Assembly: GCA_035551935.1 (NCBI GenBank)
Contig: DASZMJ010000420.1
Coordinates: 1-6,817, forward strand
From: DASZMJ01 sp035551935
GTDB lineage: Bacteria > Planctomycetota > Planctomycetia > Isosphaerales > Isosphaeraceae
DNA: 6,817 bases
Reading direction: 5' to 3'
In this document: in pieces, positions 6,634 through 6,817 of the stretch
How positions within the stretch are numbered: the stretch's first letter is position 1
Layout: the number at the start of each line of letters is the position of its first letter
The notes under the pieces: generated by a model
Databases searched by the model: none
What the model saw: only the letters and a program-made list of their open reading frames with translations
Told to the model about the DNA's origin: nothing
Program-made: the position numbers and the translations under genes

Positions 6634-6672
6634 GTCCGCGACCCCATAAGAACGGGGGGTGGGGTGGCGGAC

Positions 6673-6689
6673 GGCCCGCGGGGCGGGCC
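6673..6689 (-). repeat. REP-like hairpin, copy 2 (inverted)
   Basis: On the plus strand GGCCCGC, GGG, GCGGGCC: again a perfect 7-bp stem with a 3-base loop. Compared with copy 1, the A-T pair at stem position 4 is replaced by C-G on the equivalent strand, a compensatory double change that preserves the stem. Confidence 0.7.
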
Positions 6690-6730
6690 TGCGACGGGAA
6701 GAGGGACCGCCGCGCGCACCGCGATCGCCG

Positions 6731-6761
6731 ATATGCATGAATGTGCTTTCATTTGATGGAA
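6731..6761. other. AT-rich block just after the probable upstream stop
   Basis: An isolated AT-rich patch in a region otherwise very rich in GC. It contains the palindrome ATGCAT (6733-6738) and a small inverted repeat ATGAA (6737-6741) with TTCAT (6748-6752). It could be a promoter region or the 3' end of the upstream transcript; no convincing -35/-10 pair was found on either strand. Confidence 0.3.
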
Positions 6762-6817
6762 TCAGGCCGGCCAGCCGCCGCCGCCGGGGTCCGGCGCGGG
6801 GGTCGGCTCGGCCAGGA
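6762..6817 (-). CDS. probable C-terminal tail of an upstream gene (cut by window edge)
   Basis: On the minus strand the right edge reads LAEPTPAPDPGGGGWPA and then TGA (6764-6762). All 17 sense codons end in G or C, as in the other genes here, while an alternative open frame shows several A/T endings. A Pro/Ala/Gly-rich tail is a common C-terminus in such genomes. The stretch is too short to identify a product, and it could be chance in GC-rich DNA. Confidence 0.35.
   Translation of the reverse strand, partial: LAEPTPAPDPGGGGWPA

Larger units (their letters stand above)
6609..6697. repeat. large inverted repeat: two head-to-head REP-like hairpin units
   Basis: The arms 6609-6645 and 6661-6697 are inverted copies of each other, 37 bases each with three mismatches, separated by 15 bases (6646-6660). 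The mismatches fall at 6620/6686, 6630/6676 and 6640/6666. Each arm contains its own small 7-bp hairpin, and two of the three mismatches keep base pairing inside that hairpin. Neither side is followed by a T-run, so it is not a canonical intrinsic terminator. It resembles a BIME-like pair of REP elements; the family is not identified. Confidence 0.75.
6419..6761. other. intergenic region upstream of the radical SAM gene
   Basis: These 343 bases hold no gene I can support. From the gene outward they contain the Shine-Dalgarno; a GC-rich leader with a 7-bp hairpin (CGCCGCG 6452-6458 with CGCGGCG 6465-6471) and an 8-bp direct repeat CGTCGCCC (6472-6479 and 6494-6501); a weak promoter candidate at 6502-6530; the repeat cluster 6584-6697; and an AT-rich block at about 6731-6761. 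Open frames crossing the region on either strand are Arg/Pro/Gly-rich and have no start context. Confidence 0.7.

Noticed and set aside
4709..6649. 646-codon open frame on the plus strand
   Set aside because: It is exactly antisense to the radical SAM gene, which has clear motifs and a strong ribosome site. The translation is repetitive Gly/Ala/Asp/Val-rich, the usual shadow of G/C third positions.
6609..6697. Interpretation as a rho-independent terminator
   Set aside because: The stem is strong, but no run of T follows on either strand; the compensatory change within each arm fits separate small hairpins better.
6721..6728. GCGATCGC octamer (the cyanobacterial HIP1 word), also at 1175-1182
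   Set aside because: Only two copies were noticed in 6.8 kb of GC-rich DNA, which is not HIP1-like abundance.
6225..6752. Minus-strand open frame joining the intergenic region to the start of the radical SAM gene
   Set aside because: It is out of frame with the radical SAM protein, spans the repeat cluster, and has no convincing start or composition.

Overview
The window is GC-rich, and third codon positions are almost entirely G or C in most genes. It reads as one co-directional block on the minus strand. The gene mix (a TIGR03960-type radical SAM protein, an Uma2-family nuclease-like protein, two large polytopic membrane proteins of glycosyltransferase type) together with the composition suggests a planctomycete, perhaps of the Isosphaeraceae. 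That assignment is an inference from style and content; there is no rRNA or marker gene here to prove it.

Layout, in transcription order from right to left. (1) 6762-6817: probable last 17 codons of an upstream minus-strand gene. (2) 6419-6761: a 343-base intergenic region. It holds a striking inverted pair of small GC hairpins (6609-6697), a partial third copy of the same unit, a weak promoter candidate, and a strong Shine-Dalgarno for the next gene. (3) 4622-6418: radical SAM protein with an N-terminal B12-binding-like region. (4) 4040-4603: Uma2-family protein with a PD-(D/E)xK-type motif and clearly different codon use. (5) 3437-4000: small soluble protein of unknown function. (6) 1779-3425: polytopic GT-C-like membrane protein. 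(7) 1-1788: YfhO-like polytopic membrane protein, cut by the left edge.

Spacing between successive genes is 18, 39 and 11 bases, then a 10-base overlap. All five could therefore sit on one transcript, with translational coupling strongest between the two membrane proteins. Those two plausibly act together in the membrane, for example transferring sugars from lipid-linked donors to a surface polymer or protein. The link of the radical SAM protein to them is unclear and may be only positional. No RNA gene, CRISPR array, IS element or complete mobile element was seen, and no plus-strand gene is supported. The long plus-strand open frames are antisense shadows of GC-biased genes.
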